NCBI RefSeq assembly: GCF_046000175.1
Contig: NZ_JBEOMB010000016.1
Location: forward strand, 21,371-85,370
Origin: Rhodoplanes sp046000175
GTDB taxonomy: Bacteria; Pseudomonadota; Alphaproteobacteria; Rhizobiales; Xanthobacteraceae
Direction: 5' to 3'
DNA: 64,000 nt
Shown here: positions 16,652 through 25,736 of the stretch, piece after piece
How positions within the stretch are numbered: the stretch's first letter is position 1
Layout: every line of letters starts with the position of its first letter
Made by a program: the position numbers and the translations under genes
Notes under the pieces: model-generated
The model's input: only the letters and a program-made list of their open reading frames with translations
Told to the model about the DNA's origin: nothing
Databases searched by the model: none

Positions 16652-17284
16652 GTGACCGACACCGCGAGCGCCGACCACACCGTCACCAGCCTCGCGGTGC
16701 TCGAGGCGCTCTACGACGCTCCCGGCGAGGCCGCGATCCTCAAGGAGATCGACCACCTCGTCGCGCCCTACCGGGCCCTGATCGAGGCGGCGCCCTTCGT
16801 GGTGATCGCGACCGGCGGCACGGGCGGGCTCGACTGCTCGCCGCGCGGCGACCCGGCCGGCTTCGTGCGCATCGCCGACGAGAGGACGCTGCTGATCCCC
16901 GACCGGCGCGGCAACAACCGCATCGACACGCTGCGCAACCTGATCGAGGATCCGCGCATCGCGCTCCTGTTCATGATCCCGGGCTACGACGAGACGCTGC
17001 GGGTCAACGGCCGCGCCGTCATCTCCACGGATCCGGCGCTGACCGAGAGCTTCCGCCTGGACGGCAAGGCGCCGCGCACCGTGATCGTCGTCACGGTCGA
17101 GCGGGTGTATTTCCAGTGCTCGAAGGCGCTGGTGCGCTCGCGCCTGTGGGATCCGGAGCGGCGCGTCGCGCGCGGCACGCTGCCTACCGCCGGCCAGATC
17201 CTCGCCGCCTGCTCGCAGGGCCGGATCGCCGCCGCGCCCTTCGACGACGCCTATCCGGCGCGTGTGAACGCCACCCTGTACTGA
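16652..17284 (+). CDS. PPOX-family FMN-binding protein (MSMEG_1061-like)
   Basis: 210 residues starting with GTG at 16652 after AAGGGAGC. The pyridoxamine-5'-phosphate-oxidase-like split barrel is recognisable in FVVIATGGTGGLDCSPRGDP, RTLLIPDRRGNNRIDTLRNL, RIALLFMIPGYDETLRVNGR and ERVYFQCSKALVRSRLW, the pattern of the MSMEG_1061 family of FMN-dependent proteins. Probably a cytoplasmic flavoprotein reductase or oxidase of unknown substrate. Same strand as the LprI-like gene before it (20 bp) and the MaoC gene after it (0 bp), likely one operon. Confidence 0.85.
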   Translation: MTDTASADHTVTSLAVLEALYDAPGEAAILKEIDHLVAPYRALIEAAPFVVIATGGTGGLDCSPRGDPAGFVRIADERTLLIPDRRGNNRIDTLRNLIEDPRIALLFMIPGYDETLRVNGRAVISTDPALTESFRLDGKAPRTVIVVTVERVYFQCSKALVRSRLWDPERRVARGTLPTAGQILAACSQGRIAAAPFDDAYPARVNATLY

Positions 17285-17719
17285 GTGATCGCTGCCGGCA
17301 TGCGCGTCGACCCGACCGAGACCTTCTCGACCACCTTCGCGGTCAGCTTCGCCGAGGCGAGCGCCTTCGCCAAGATGGCGGGTGACGCCAACCCGCTGCA
17401 TCACGATGCCGAGTTCGCGGCCGGCACCCGCTACAAGGTGCCGATCGTGTCGGGGCCGCAGATGGCGGCGCAGCTGATGGGCTTTCTCGCCAGCCACTAC
17501 GCCGCCAAGGGCGCCGTGATCGGTCACGACATCTCGTTCCGGTTCCACGTCCCGATCCCGGCCGGCGAGACGATCACGCTCGAATGGAGCGTCGACACCG
17601 TCACGGAGGCGCCGCACCTCAAGAGCGACGTCGTCGTCCTGCGCGGCCGCATCCTGATGGCGGACGGCAAGGTGGCGACCAGCGCCAAGGCGCGCATCCT
17701 GGTCGGCGAGAGCTTTTAG
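17285..17719 (+). CDS. MaoC-like (R)-enoyl-CoA hydratase
   Basis: 144 residues (GTG start at 17285, directly after the stop of the PPOX gene; an ATG at 17300 is an alternative). Hot-dog fold with the hydratase-2 signature FAKMAGDANPLHHDAEFAAG, including the catalytic Asp and His, then PIVSGPQMAAQLMGFLA. Expected to hydrate trans-2-enoyl-CoA to (R)-3-hydroxyacyl-CoA, for example to supply PHA synthesis or in beta-oxidation. No PHA or acyl-CoA genes are adjacent, so the pathway is open. Confidence 0.85.
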   Translation: MIAAGMRVDPTETFSTTFAVSFAEASAFAKMAGDANPLHHDAEFAAGTRYKVPIVSGPQMAAQLMGFLASHYAAKGAVIGHDISFRFHVPIPAGETITLEWSVDTVTEAPHLKSDVVVLRGRILMADGKVATSAKARILVGESF

Positions 17720-17766
17720 GGACTCGTTCTGTCGAGACCGAGGCTGAACGCCCCGGGACGAGGCCT

Positions 17767-17902
17767 CGTGTCCCGGGCGCGTCGCGTCGCGACGCGAACC
17801 GGGACCCAGGGCGATCAATACGAGGCGCCACCTGTGGCGCCCCTGGGCCCCGGCTCTGCGGCGCATCGGACCTGCGGCCCGATGCGCCTTGTCCGGGGCA
17901 CG
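17767..17902. repeat. Intergenic inverted-repeat element, family 4 (copy 2)
   Basis: cgtgtcccgggcgcgtc at one end, ttgtccggggcacg at the other, inner gaaccgggacccaggg and cctgggccccggc. Separates the convergent MaoC and HdeD genes. Confidence 0.8.
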
Positions 17903-17947
17903 CGACCGTGGCCCACGATCAGCGATTAGAGACGTCGTGCGCCCTGC

Positions 17948-18562
17948 TCACGCCGTCGCGCCGGCGGCGGTGCGCTTGGCGTTCCAGGCGCGCAGGCGGA
18001 ACGACCAGGCGATGTAGAGGATGCCGGAGACGATCGCATAGGCGGCGATCATCCACACGACCGCGAGCGCGCCGGCGACCGGCTGGAACAAGAGGATGCC
18101 GCCGAACAGCACCGAGACGATGCCGGAGAGGATCAACAGCCACTCGTGCTCGATCTCCTTGCGGAGCTGGATCGCGGCGACGATCTGCATCACCCCGAGC
18201 GCGATCGACCATGCGGCGATGAAGATCAGCAGCGCCACGGCGACGACCCCGGGCGCGACGAACGCGATGGCGCCGACCGCGAGGCCGAGCACGCCCGACA
18301 GCACCAGCCACCAGCGCGCCGAGGTCGGCCCTTTGCCGGCGATGGCGCCGCCGATCGCCAGAATGCCGTCGGCGAACGCGAAGGCGCCGTAGAACACCAC
18401 GAGCGTGAGGATCGTCAGGCCGGGCCAGGCGAAGGCCAGCACGCCGAACAGGATGGCGACGACGCCGCGCAGCAGCACGAGCCACCAGCGCGCGGCGAGC
18501 ACCTGCAGGGTCGGGCACGTCTCCGGCGACGCTCCCGGCGCGGTATCGGGCATGGCTTGCAT
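17948..18562 (-). CDS. HdeD/DUF308-family inner-membrane protein
   Basis: 204 residues from the ATG at 18562 (CCAGGAGAACC upstream). Six hydrophobic segments in three DUF308 pairs: WWLVLLRGVVAILFGVLAFA, LTILTLVVFYGAFAFADGIL, WWLVLSGVLGLAVGAIAFVA, VALLIFIAAWSIALGVMQIV, LLILSGIVSVLFGGILLFQP and AVVWMIAAYAIVSGILYIAW. The family includes HdeD, linked to acid resistance in Escherichia coli. It lies downstream of and parallel to the GGDEF-EAL gene. The longer open frame upstream is not hydrophobic and overlaps that gene, so it is not used. Confidence 0.88.
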   Translation of the reverse strand: MQAMPDTAPGASPETCPTLQVLAARWWLVLLRGVVAILFGVLAFAWPGLTILTLVVFYGAFAFADGILAIGGAIAGKGPTSARWWLVLSGVLGLAVGAIAFVAPGVVAVALLIFIAAWSIALGVMQIVAAIQLRKEIEHEWLLILSGIVSVLFGGILLFQPVAGALAVVWMIAAYAIVSGILYIAWSFRLRAWNAKRTAAGATA

Positions 18563-18708
18563 GACGGTTCTCCTGGCCAGTGGTGACTGCTCAACGCGGC
18601 AAGCCCGGAACCGTTCCATGTTACCGCAATCGCGGGCGGTCCGGCCGGTCCGGTCGATCGGGGGCACCGCTGCGGCGGCCCCGCACGACGAAGCGGTGTG
18701 GTCGGCGT

Positions 18709-21300
18709 TCAGCCGATCGCGGTGGCCCGCCCGGGGACGCCGCCGAGCCATTCGGTCGCCGCCTCGGCCGACAGCGGCCGGCCGAGCAGGAAGCCCTGAC
18801 CGAGATCGCAACCGAGCGCCGCAAGCCGCGCGAACTGCGCCTCGGTCTCGATCCCCTCGGCCACCACCTCGAGATCGAGGCTGTGGGCGAGGTTGACGAT
18901 GGCGCGGGTGATCGCGGTGTCGCCGGCGTCGGTGCCGATGTCGGTCACGAAGGAGCGATCGATCTTCAGCACGTCGACCGGGAAGCGCCGCAGATGCGCG
19001 AGCGACGAGTAGCCGGTGCCGAAATCGTCGAGCGCGATGCGCATGCCCGCGTCGTGCAATCGCGCGAGCGCCGCCGCGATGCGCGGGTCCTCGGCGATGA
19101 CGACCTGCTCGGTGACCTCGAGGACAATCCGCCGCGGCGCGACCCGCCAGGTCGCCAGCACGGCCAGCATGTCGTCGGCGAAGCCGTCCGCCCGGATCTG
19201 GCTGCCCGACATGTTGACCCCGATGGTGCCGGGATCGCGCCCGTGGTCGAGCCAGCCGCGCGCCTGCCGGGCAGCCGTCTCCATGACGAAGCGGGCGATC
19301 CAGCCGTGCAGGCCGGCGCCCTCCATGGCGTCGAGGAACTCGCCGGGGCCGAGCAGCCCGCGGCGCGGATGCAGCCAGCGGATCAGCACCTCGAAGCCGG
19401 AATGCCCGCGCCCGTCCATCCGGACGACCGGCTGATAGGCGAGGCGGAACTGGTTCTCCGCCATGGCCAGCCGCACCTCGTTGAGCAGCTTCAGCCGGGC
19501 GATCGCGCCGTCCATCATGCCGGGATCGAAGAACGACACCGAGCGCCGGCCGGCCGCCTTGGCGCGGTAGAGCGCGACGTCGGCGTTCTTCAGGAGCTCG
19601 GCGGCGTCGTCGCCGTCCTGCGGGAAGCGCGTCACCCCGACGCTGGCGCTCGGATGGAGGGTCTCGTCGCGGTGGCGCACCGGCTGGCTCAGCACCTCCA
19701 GGAGGCGCCGGGCGCGCCGCTCGATCTCCTGCGGCGCGTCGACGTCGACCAGCACGACGGCGAACTCGTCGCCGCCGAGACGCGCCACGACGTCCTCGTC
19801 CCCGGTGGCCTGGAGCAGACGGTGGGCGATCGTCTGCAGCAGGGCGTCACCGGCGTCGTGACCGATCGCGTCGTTGACGTCCTTGAAGTTGTCGAGGTCG
19901 AGGACGACGAGGGCGCCGCCACGTCGTGTGCCGTCGCGGCCCGGGGCGAGGTGGCGGGCGAGCTGCTCGTTGAAGGAGCGCCGGTTCAGGAGCCCGGTCA
20001 GCGTGTCGCGATAGGCGAGGTCGCGGATCTGGGCCTCGCGGGCCTTCTGCTCGCTCACGTCCTGCACCAGCGCCATCCACTGGCCGGCCGCGCCGTCGAG
20101 CGTAAAGGAGCTGATCGAGACCGGCACCCGGGCGCCGCTGCGGTGCAGGCAGAGGCGATGGAACGATCCGGCCGGTCCGGACGGGGCGTCGTCCTCGACC
20201 ATGTGCAGGCTCGGCGGGGCGACCCGCGACCACGTCAGCCGGCCGGCGTCGACGTCGGCGCGGTCGTGGCCGACGATGCGGAGGAACTCGTCGTTGGCGT
20301 CGACGATGCGGTCGCCCTCGCAGGTGATCACGCCGATGACGCCCGACGCCTGCAGGGCGTGCAGCTTGGCGCTCATGGCCCGCATCGCGCTCTCGGACTC
20401 GACCATCGCGGTGACGTCGCGCCCGGTGCCGCGATAGCCGACGAACCGGCCGGCCCGGTCGAACATCGGCTTGCCGCTGGTCTCCAGATGGCTGGTGGCG
20501 CCGTCGGCCCGCGGCATCGCATAGCGGAACGCCCGGAACGGCCGGTGGGCGTCGAGGTCGGCGAGGTGGCGCGACCACAGCGGGTCGGCGGGATGGCCGC
20601 CGGCGAGCTCGCGCCGGGTGCGGCCCAGGAAGGCGCCGCCGGCGACGCCGGCTGGCATCGGGTGGGAGACGTAGACGAAGCGGTGCTCGGCGTCGGTCTC
20701 CCACAGCCAGTCGGTGGCGGTCTCGAGCAGGTCCTGCAGGCGTTGCCGCACCAGCGCCCGCCCGCTCTCGACCTTGACGCGGGCGACGAGCTCGCCGGCC
20801 AGACGCTGGTTGGCCACGCGCAGCGCGAGCTCGGTCGCCACCATGGCGGCGAGCTCGCGCAGCGCCGCGATCCGCTTGGCGCCGAGCCGGCGCGGCACCC
20901 GGTCGATGGCGCACAGCACGCCGACATTGAAGCCTTCGGCGGTGCGGATCGGCGCGCCCGCGTAGAACCGTATGCCGTCCTCGGCCGTCACCAGCGGGTT
21001 GTCGTGAAAGCGCGGATCGCGCCGCGCATCCTCGACGATCAACGGCTCGTCGCCCAGGATCGCGTGGGCGCAGAACGCGACCTCGCGCGAGGTCTCGGTC
21101 GTGGTCAGGCCGATGCGCGACTTGAACCACTGGCGGTCGCGGTCGACGAAGCTGATCACGGCGACCGGCACGCCGGTCAGCAGCGTCACCAGGCGAGTGA
21201 TGCGATCGAAGCTCTCCTCCGGCGCGGTGTCGAGCACGGCGCAGCGGCGCAGGGCGGCGAGTCGTTCGGTTTCGTTCGGCGGTATCGCGGCAGGCGACAT
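18709..21300 (-). CDS. GAF-PAS-PAS-GGDEF-EAL bifunctional cyclic-di-GMP protein
   Basis: 863 residues, no membrane segments. Residues ~20-165 are a GAF domain (AVLDTAPEESFDRITRLVTL, FCAHAILGDEPLIVEDA). Two PAS domains follow at ~185-290 and ~310-420. The GGDEF domain (~430-590) has an intact LGGDEF and YRDTLTGLLNRR but no RxxD inhibitory site before it. The EAL domain (~600-855) reads FEVLIRW instead of EAL/ELL, but keeps NMSGSQ, LEVTEQ, DDFGTGYSSL, LKIDRSFV and EGIETEAQ, the metal and catalytic positions, so phosphodiesterase activity is plausible. Likely a cytoplasmic sensor tuning c-di-GMP. Confidence 0.95.
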   Translation of the reverse strand: MSPAAIPPNETERLAALRRCAVLDTAPEESFDRITRLVTLLTGVPVAVISFVDRDRQWFKSRIGLTTTETSREVAFCAHAILGDEPLIVEDARRDPRFHDNPLVTAEDGIRFYAGAPIRTAEGFNVGVLCAIDRVPRRLGAKRIAALRELAAMVATELALRVANQRLAGELVARVKVESGRALVRQRLQDLLETATDWLWETDAEHRFVYVSHPMPAGVAGGAFLGRTRRELAGGHPADPLWSRHLADLDAHRPFRAFRYAMPRADGATSHLETSGKPMFDRAGRFVGYRGTGRDVTAMVESESAMRAMSAKLHALQASGVIGVITCEGDRIVDANDEFLRIVGHDRADVDAGRLTWSRVAPPSLHMVEDDAPSGPAGSFHRLCLHRSGARVPVSISSFTLDGAAGQWMALVQDVSEQKAREAQIRDLAYRDTLTGLLNRRSFNEQLARHLAPGRDGTRRGGALVVLDLDNFKDVNDAIGHDAGDALLQTIAHRLLQATGDEDVVARLGGDEFAVVLVDVDAPQEIERRARRLLEVLSQPVRHRDETLHPSASVGVTRFPQDGDDAAELLKNADVALYRAKAAGRRSVSFFDPGMMDGAIARLKLLNEVRLAMAENQFRLAYQPVVRMDGRGHSGFEVLIRWLHPRRGLLGPGEFLDAMEGAGLHGWIARFVMETAARQARGWLDHGRDPGTIGVNMSGSQIRADGFADDMLAVLATWRVAPRRIVLEVTEQVVIAEDPRIAAALARLHDAGMRIALDDFGTGYSSLAHLRRFPVDVLKIDRSFVTDIGTDAGDTAITRAIVNLAHSLDLEVVAEGIETEAQFARLAALGCDLGQGFLLGRPLSAEAATEWLGGVPGRATAIG

Positions 21301-21506
21301 CGTGGGCGAGCTCTCGACCGGAGACGGCTCAGGCTAGTCCGAGTTGGTGGTCTAGCGGGCCGGCCGTTAAGGGCGCCTGAGGTTCCGTGGGGTGCGAGCG
21401 CGCATCTGAGATCGTGGTTAAGGAAGCGTGCCGACGCGGCGCCGTCAGGGCGCGGTCAGCTGCGCGCGTGCAGGCTGCGTGGCGACCATCACGACGGAGA
21501 CGACCG

Positions 21507-21992
21507 ATGACACGAAGCGGCACGACACGACGGGGCGGCACGACGGCGACGCTCGCGGCAGGGCTCCTGGCGGGCCTCGCCCTGCTGGCGACGACGATGG
21601 CGGCGGTCCGGGCCGCGCCGGAGAGCGACGACCCGCGCCTGCTGATCGATCTGCCGGCGGACGTGCGGCAGACCTTCCTGGAGCACATGCGGACCCACAT
21701 GACGACGCTCGACCAGGTGCTGCAGCTGGTCGGCAGCGGCCGCGTCAAGGAGGCCGGCGCCCTCGCCCGCAAGGAGATGGCGATCGGCCAGGGGCTCGGG
21801 ATCGGGCGCCACATGCCGGCCGAGTTCCGCGAGATGGGCTTCGCGTTCCACCGCGCCGCCGACGATTTCGCCCGCGTCACCCAGACCGTGGCGGATCCGC
21901 CCGACGCCGCCGGCTGGAAATCGCTGATGACCGGCATCGCCGCCATCACGACGCAATGCGCCGGCTGCCACGGCGCCTACCGGGTCCGCTGA
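21507..21992 (+). CDS. Cytochrome c' (class II c-type cytochrome)
   Basis: 161 residues from the ATG at 21507. A signal peptide (ATLAAGLLAGLALLATTMAA) exports it to the periplasm. The mature protein is helical, with the heme attachment motif CAGCH only ten residues from the C-terminus (TTQCAGCHGAYRVR), the diagnostic placement for cytochrome c'-type four-helix bundles. Such proteins bind NO, CO or O2 and give NO resistance in purple bacteria. It precedes a two-component system and further periplasmic cytochromes on the same strand. Confidence 0.85.
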   Translation: MTRSGTTRRGGTTATLAAGLLAGLALLATTMAAVRAAPESDDPRLLIDLPADVRQTFLEHMRTHMTTLDQVLQLVGSGRVKEAGALARKEMAIGQGLGIGRHMPAEFREMGFAFHRAADDFARVTQTVADPPDAAGWKSLMTGIAAITTQCAGCHGAYRVR

Positions 21993-22093
21993 CGCCGAGG
22001 CGGCCGGATGCCCCTTCGTGACGTCGCGCCCCGGGGCGCCGTGACGTCACGCCCGGGGCGGCGGTTCGGCCGCCGTCCCGGACGGGTGTCGGG

Positions 22094-22444
22094 CTACTTG
22101 GTCATGCACTCGGCCATGAAGGTGCGGCGCGGGCCGGCGCGCAGGCCCTTCGCGTCCGCCTCCTTGAAGCAGGCGGCGTGCTTGTCGGGATTCTGCACGC
22201 GCCAGCAGCCGGGGGTGTTCTGGCCGGCCGCGCACGGACCGGCGGCCTGCCGCCAGCCGGGACCGCGGCCGTAGCCGGGACCGTAGCCTTGACCATACCC
22301 TCGGCCCCAGCCCGGTCCGTACCCCTGACCCTGGCCCCAGCCCGGTCCGTACCCCTGACCCTGGCCCCAGCCCTGCGCATCGGCCGCGAGCGTGCCGGCC
22401 GCGAGCAACGCGACCGCGACGACGATCGTGCGAGCCGTTATCAT
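22094..22444 (-). CDS. Small secreted Gly/Tyr/Trp-rich protein with PsiF-like C-terminus
   Basis: 116 residues from the ATG at 22444, after CTCAGGAGG. Signal peptide MITARTIVVAVALLAAGTLA, then DAQ|GW. Residues ~25-60 are GWGQGQGYGP repeats, two of them encoded by a perfect 30-bp direct repeat, then GWGRGYGQGYGPGYGRGPGW. The last ~45 residues have four cysteines, and the end, ACFKEADAKGLRAGPRRTFM followed by AECM, resembles the PsiF repeat of phosphate-starvation-inducible proteins. It is the only minus-strand gene inside the cytochrome and two-component cluster. Function unknown. Confidence 0.75.
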   Translation of the reverse strand: MITARTIVVAVALLAAGTLAADAQGWGQGQGYGPGWGQGQGYGPGWGRGYGQGYGPGYGRGPGWRQAAGPCAAGQNTPGCWRVQNPDKHAACFKEADAKGLRAGPRRTFMAECMTK

Positions 22445-22570
22445 GTCGTCCTCCTGAGTTCCGGTCGGGACAAAGCTCCCGATCGGCTGCGAGTGTCGCA
22501 CGGGGCGGCTGATCCGGGTCTGACGCGGCCCGTCAGGCGCCCGTCAGGACGACGCGACGAGACTGCCGCG

Positions 22571-22969
22571 ATGACCCTCCCCCGCCGATCCCTCGTCCTC
22601 GCCGGTCTCGCCCTTCTCACCGGTGCGTCTCCCGCCCTCGCCCAGCGTGGCGACGGGCCGCCGTGGGGCGGCGGCCCGCCGCCCTGGGCCGGCCGCGGGC
22701 GCGGCGAAGGGCGCGGAGAAGGCCGGCGGCGGCGCCAGCGCGGCGACCACGACTGCGCCCTCAAGGCGCTGTCCGAGGGCCGCGCGAAACCGCTCGCCGA
22801 GCTGCTGCCCGTGATCGAGAAGGAGCTCGGCGGTCAGGCCATCGACGTCGAGCTCGAGCACTGCCACGGTCGCATTGTCTACGAGGTCAAGGCGCTTCGC
22901 CCCGACGGCAAGCTGGTCGAGGCGAAGGTCGACGCCCTGACCGGCAAGCCGGTCGCGGACGACGACTGA
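22571..22969 (+). CDS. Secreted PepSY-domain protein
   Basis: 132 residues from the ATG at 22571. Signal peptide MTLPRRSLVLAGLALLTGAS, cleaved after ALA. A Gly/Pro/Arg linker (GDGPPWGGGPPPWAGRGRGE) leads to a PepSY domain (LAELLPVIEKELGGQAIDVE, then RIVYEVKALRPDGKLVEAKV, then DALTGKPVADDD). PepSY proteins next to PhoP/PhoQ-like pairs are common and may modulate the sensor or a periplasmic protease. The response regulator starts 27 bp downstream, so it is probably the first gene of that operon. Confidence 0.87.
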   Translation: MTLPRRSLVLAGLALLTGASPALAQRGDGPPWGGGPPPWAGRGRGEGRGEGRRRRQRGDHDCALKALSEGRAKPLAELLPVIEKELGGQAIDVELEHCHGRIVYEVKALRPDGKLVEAKVDALTGKPVADDD

Positions 22970-22996
22970 GGACGAGCACCGAAAGGACGACGAGCG

Positions 22997-23671
22997 ATGC
23001 GCATCCTGGTGGTGGAGGACGAGCCCCGCATCGCCCGCGACATCGCCGCGGCGCTGACCGCCGCCGGCGGCGTCGTGGAGGTGGTCGCCGACGGCGAGGA
23101 GGCGTGGTTCAAGGGCGACACCGAGGACTACGCCCTGGTCGTCCTCGATCTCGGCCTGCCGCGGCTCGACGGCCTCGCCGTGCTCAAGCGCTGGCGCGCC
23201 AACCGCCGGCAGACGCCGGTGCTGATCCTCACTGCCCGCGGCACCTGGGCCGAGCGGGTCGAGGGCATCGACGCCGGCGCCGACGACTACCTGCCGAAGC
23301 CGTTCCGCATGGAGGAGCTGGTCGCCCGCGCCCGCGCCCTGATCCGCCGCTCCGCCGGCATCGGCACCGCCGTCATCACGGCCGGCCCGCTCACCGTCGA
23401 CCCGCGCGACATGAGGGTGCTGGTCCGCGGCGTCCCGGTGACTCTCTCGCCGCTGGAGTATCGGCTGGTCGCCTACCTGGCGCTCCACCAGGATCGCGTC
23501 GTGCCGCCGCACGAGCTGATCGACCAGCTCTACGGCACCGACGACGCCCGCGACGCCAACGCGCTCGAGGCGCTGGTGATGCGGTTGCGGCGCAAGCTCG
23601 GCGCCGACGCCATCGAGACGCGGCGCGGCTTCGGCTACCGCATCGGCGAGGGCAAGGAGGCGACCTCGTGA
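22997..23671 (+). CDS. OmpR/PhoP-family response regulator
   Basis: 224 residues. The receiver domain (1-115) has the acidic pocket VVEDEP, the phospho-acceptor D51 in VVLDLGLPRLDG, T in ILTARG and KPFRMEEL. The winged-helix output domain (~128-218) shows LSPLEYRLVAYLALHQDRVV, NALEALVMRLRRKLG and TRRGFGYRI. It overlaps the histidine kinase (GTGA), and a PepSY gene lies just upstream. It probably controls the adjacent cytochrome genes (inference from neighbourhood). Confidence 0.95.
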   Translation: MRILVVEDEPRIARDIAAALTAAGGVVEVVADGEEAWFKGDTEDYALVVLDLGLPRLDGLAVLKRWRANRRQTPVLILTARGTWAERVEGIDAGADDYLPKPFRMEELVARARALIRRSAGIGTAVITAGPLTVDPRDMRVLVRGVPVTLSPLEYRLVAYLALHQDRVVPPHELIDQLYGTDDARDANALEALVMRLRRKLGADAIETRRGFGYRIGEGKEATS

Positions 23672-25038
23672 TCGCCGGCTCGCTCCGGCTCCGCCTGCTC
23701 GTCGCCGGAGCCGTGTCGGTCCTGGTCGCGCTCGGCGTCGCCGCCTTCGGCCTGTCGGTGCTGTTCGAGCGCCATGCCGAGCGCGGCATGACCGACGAGC
23801 TCGTCGTGCTGCTCGACCGGCTCGCCGCCGGCATCGACCGCGACGCCGACGGCAAGCTCGTCGTCGCCGATCCGCCCGACGATCCCCGCTTCGAGAAGCC
23901 GCTGTCCGGCCTCTACTGGCAGGTGACACAGGAGCCCGGCGGCCTCCTCGACCGCTCACGCTCGCTGTGGGACTTCGAGCTGACGCCGCCCGCGGACGAG
24001 CCGGGGGAAGGCACCGTGCATCGCCATCGCATCGCCGGGCCGGGCGGCACGCAGCTGATGGCGGTCGAACGCCGCGTCGTGCTTCCGGCGCGGCTCGGCG
24101 GCGCCACGGTGCGGCTGGTGGTCGGGCGCGACGCCGCCGACCTCGCCGCCGCCCGGGCCGAGTTCACCAGCGAATTGCTGCCGTTCCTGGCGCTGGTCGC
24201 GCTGCTCCTGGTGATCGCCTCGGCCGTTCAGGTGCGGGTCGGTCTCGCCCCGCTCGCCGCCGTGCAGGCGCGCCTCGCCGCGATCCGCTCCGGCCGCACC
24301 GAGCGGCTCGGCATTGCTTTTCCGGACGAGGTGCGGCCGCTCGCCGCCGAGGTCGACGGGCTGCTCGACCAGCGCGACCGCCAGCTCGAGACGGCGCGGG
24401 CGCGCGCCGCCGACCTCGCTCACGGGCTCAAGACGCCGCTGCAGGTGCTGGCCGGCGACATCGACCGCCTGAAGCAGAAGGGCGAGACGGCGATCGCCGC
24501 CGACCTCGACCTGATCGGCGAGACGATGCGGCGCCACGTCGAGCGCGAGCTCGCGCGCGCCCGGCGGACCGCGGTCGCCGCCGACGCGGCGGCGCCAGTC
24601 GGCGCGGTGGCGCAGCGCGTCGTCGACGTCGTCCGCCGCACCCCGACGGGCGACGCGCTCGACTGGGAGGTGGCGATCGATCCGCAGCTCGCCGCCCGCA
24701 TCGCGCCCGACGACCTCGCCGAGATCCTCGGCAACCTCGTCGACAACGCCGCCCGCCACGCCCGCGAGCGCGTCGCCGTCACGGCGGCCGCCGAGGACGG
24801 CGACGTGGTGGTGCGGGTGGTCGACGACGGCCCCGGCATCCCGGCCGCCCTGGTGCCGCAGGCGCTCACCCGTGGCGGCCGCATCGACACCGGCCCGGGC
24901 ACCGGGCTCGGCCTCGCCATCGCGGCCGACATCGCCGACGCCTGGAACGGCGCGCTGCGGCTCGGCCCGACCGAGCCCGGCCGCATGACGGCCGCCGTCC
25001 ATCTGCCGCGGGCCGCGATCCCGCAAGACGGTCGCTGA
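23668..25038 (+). CDS. PhoQ-like sensor histidine kinase
   Basis: 456 residues from the GTG at 23668, which overlaps the regulator stop. Two membrane segments (~10-32 and ~168-190) enclose a ~135-residue periplasmic sensor with SGLYWQV, as in PhoQ-like kinases. A HAMP-like linker is followed by the H-box DLAHGLKTPLQVLAGD, close to the PhoQ form (SHSLKTPL), then N-box LGNLVDNAARHA, G1 VDDGPGIP and G2 GPGTGLGLAIA. The downstream b561/SHP/DHC genes suggest a redox, heme-ligand or metal signal, but the ligand is not evident. Confidence 0.93.
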   Translation: MIAGSLRLRLLVAGAVSVLVALGVAAFGLSVLFERHAERGMTDELVVLLDRLAAGIDRDADGKLVVADPPDDPRFEKPLSGLYWQVTQEPGGLLDRSRSLWDFELTPPADEPGEGTVHRHRIAGPGGTQLMAVERRVVLPARLGGATVRLVVGRDAADLAAARAEFTSELLPFLALVALLLVIASAVQVRVGLAPLAAVQARLAAIRSGRTERLGIAFPDEVRPLAAEVDGLLDQRDRQLETARARAADLAHGLKTPLQVLAGDIDRLKQKGETAIAADLDLIGETMRRHVERELARARRTAVAADAAAPVGAVAQRVVDVVRRTPTGDALDWEVAIDPQLAARIAPDDLAEILGNLVDNAARHARERVAVTAAAEDGDVVVRVVDDGPGIPAALVPQALTRGGRIDTGPGTGLGLAIAADIADAWNGALRLGPTEPGRMTAAVHLPRAAIPQDGR

Positions 25039-25127
25039 CGGGAGCCTGACGGCGCGGGTCAGAAGCGCGTCAGCCGGCGCGTGCGACAAGGCGGCATTGT
25101 TCCTGAAGCAGATCGGGATGCCGCATC

Positions 25128-25694
25128 ATGACCACGCCGCCCATCGCCGCCGACAGATTTCGCTACGACACCTTCACCCAGGCCCTCCATTGGCTGACCC
25201 TGATCGCCGTCGCCGGTGCGTTCGTCAGCGGCCAGCTGATGGACGACATGCCGCGCGGCGCCGCCAAGACGCAGCTCATCTCCACCCACATCGCGGTCGG
25301 CCTCCTGGTGTTGACTTTCACGGTGCTGCGCCTCGCGCGCCGCATCGCCGCGCCGCAGCCCGCCCCGATCCCCGGCGCCCCGCTCGTCCAGATGGCCGCC
25401 AAGGCCATGCATCTGAGCCTTTATCTCCTCCTGTTCATCGTGCCGATCGCCGGCATGGCGATGGTGTGGGCGAAGGGCCGCACGGTCGGCTTCTTCGGCC
25501 TGTTCACGCTGCCGCCGCTGATCGGGCCGGACCGCGACCTCGCCCACCGGCTCGGCGAGATGCACGAGATCGGCGCCAACCTGATCGTCGTCCTGGCCGG
25601 CGTGCACGCTGTCGCCGCGATCGTCCACCACACGATGCTGAAGGACGGCGCCATCGCCCGCATGCTGCCGTTCGGCACGCCGCGCCACGGCTGA
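25128..25694 (+). CDS. Cytochrome b561-family membrane protein
   Basis: 188 residues with four membrane helices typical of prokaryotic di-heme b561: ALHWLTLIAVAGAFVSGQLM, THIAVGLLVLTFTVLRLARR, LSLYLLLFIVPIAGMAMVWA and LIVVLAGVHAVAAIVHH. Candidate heme-ligand histidines are in QALHW, STHIAVG, GVHAVAAIVHH and MHLSL. It passes electrons between the quinone pool and periplasmic cytochromes. SHP and DHC cytochromes follow directly, which fits a b561 to DHC to SHP electron path described for purple and other proteobacteria. Confidence 0.93.
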   Translation: MTTPPIAADRFRYDTFTQALHWLTLIAVAGAFVSGQLMDDMPRGAAKTQLISTHIAVGLLVLTFTVLRLARRIAAPQPAPIPGAPLVQMAAKAMHLSLYLLLFIVPIAGMAMVWAKGRTVGFFGLFTLPPLIGPDRDLAHRLGEMHEIGANLIVVLAGVHAVAAIVHHTMLKDGAIARMLPFGTPRHG

Positions 25695-25736
25695 TCCGCC
25701 GCGCAGTCGACCGACCGACGATCCAGGAGACGACCC

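Noticed and set aside
18563..18811. HdeD-like protein extended upstream
   Set aside because: The extra residues are not hydrophobic and would overlap the GGDEF-EAL 3' end; the ATG at 18562 has CCAGGAGAACC upstream.
18580..21510. Plus-strand open frame of ~975 codons opposite the GGDEF-EAL gene
   Set aside because: Composition dominated by Arg, Gly, Ala, His and Asp, no ribosome site, and perfectly antisense to a protein with clear domains.
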